A stretch of DNA of 64,000 nucleotides, taken from Synechococcus sp. A15-62. Lineage in GTDB: Bacteria; Cyanobacteriota; Cyanobacteriia; PCC-6307; Cyanobiaceae. A program made the translations under genes and the position numbers. The notes beneath the pieces were generated by a model. The model made no database searches. It had not been told where the DNA came from and saw nothing but the letters and a program-made list of their open reading frames with translations. The stretch spans positions 620,001 through 684,000 of the forward strand of contig NZ_CP047950.1 in NCBI RefSeq assembly GCF_014280075.1. Reading direction: 5' to 3'. Below, one piece after another: positions 63,853-64,000 of the stretch; position 1 is the first letter of the stretch, and the number at the start of each line of letters is the position of its first letter.

Positions 63853-64000
63853 GTGACCGCCAGTCAGGTTCAAAGATCAGCTCCCCGCACGGATGCAGCC
63901 AGCATGGCTGCAGCGATTCAGCGGCAGACCGACCAACAGGAATTGCAGTGCAGCCTTCTCGCCTTGGCGTCCAAGGCGGGTCTTATTCTGTTGGGCGCTG
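63853..64000 (+). CDS. Start of an unknown gene, cut by right edge
   Basis: An open frame from GTG 63853 to the window end (49 codons) reads VTASQVQRSAPRTDAASMAA, then a helical QTDQQELQCSLLALASKAGL leading into a hydrophobic LILLGA. The strong end suggests a transmembrane helix. Not recognised. The gap 63765-63852 has one weak hairpin (ACGCCC/GGGCGT, 63774-63793) without a T-run. Confidence 0.4.
   Translation, partial: MTASQVQRSAPRTDAASMAAAIQRQTDQQELQCSLLALASKAGLILLGA

Noticed and set aside
1-64000. CRISPR arrays, tRNA, rRNA, insertion sequences
   Set aside because: Gaps were read on both strands; no cloverleaf, spaced repeat array or transposase was found.

Overview
The window looks like chromosomal core genome from a marine picocyanobacterium, most probably a marine Synechococcus. 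It is GC-rich and densely packed. It carries oxygenic-photosynthesis genes (psb27, psaM, a CRR6-type NDH-1 assembly factor, ferrochelatase with a chlorophyll-binding-like tail, a BCD/PucC-family transporter, Tab2), B12 genes (cobK, cobO), and the ado-aar-accA-SDR-folE block typical of cyanobacterial alkane synthesis. I see no rRNA, tRNA, CRISPR array, insertion sequence or prophage. The only recombination gene is a lone tyrosine recombinase.

Layout. 1-2.6 kb: divergent iron(III)-type ABC permease (cut by the left edge) and its ATPase. 2.6-5.5 kb: small membrane protein, His-rich CobW GTPase, pterin dehydratase, YjbQ and DCC proteins. 5.6-12 kb: Nif11-like peptide, M32 carboxypeptidase, an intact family I pyrophosphatase, L,D-transpeptidase, hemC, rpoD. 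12-25 kb: priA, DUF3153, argB, DUF2854, ssb, cobK-cutA, an adenosine-kinase-like PfkB next to purA, psb27-proS, an HTH protein and a second pyrophosphatase with an altered active site. 25-32 kb: ferredoxin, ArsC-like protein, a large unknown membrane protein, lepB, a degenerate dihydroorotase, a tandem histidine phosphatase and a CPBP protease. 32-37 kb: FtsL-like protein, ftsI, transaldolase with EF-hands, a lone cNMP-binding domain, and a transporter gene broken by one extra G. 37-45 kb: photolyase homolog, geranylgeranyl-reductase-like protein, frr-pyrH, cobO, methyltransferase, recombinase, hemH. 45-54 kb: ilvB and small downstream genes, a periplasmic-binding lipoprotein, a COG2509 oxidoreductase, a secreted protein, a laccase-domain protein, and Tab2 overlapping an S1 protein. 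54-60 kb: creatininase family, then ado-aar-accA-SDR-folE, then trpF. 60-64 kb: M50 protease, lipoate-ligase-like protein, TauE/SafE permease, CRR6, psaM and the start of an unknown gene.

Genes are very tight: 4-base overlaps are common, and several convergent pairs overlap at their 3' ends. Intergenic regions hold a few clear hairpins: terminators after the small gene at 2.6 kb, after ppa, around the end of rpoD and after the HTH gene, plus a long non-terminator hairpin between ado and aar.

I did not find a convincing wholly new multi-gene system. The most notable points are the pyrophosphatase paralogue with Asp to Ser in the metal-binding motif, the frameshifted BCD transporter, transaldolase fused to two EF-hands beside a degenerate cNMP domain, the ado-aar intercistronic hairpin, a Nif11-like peptide with an AGG motif, and several small genes such as psaM.
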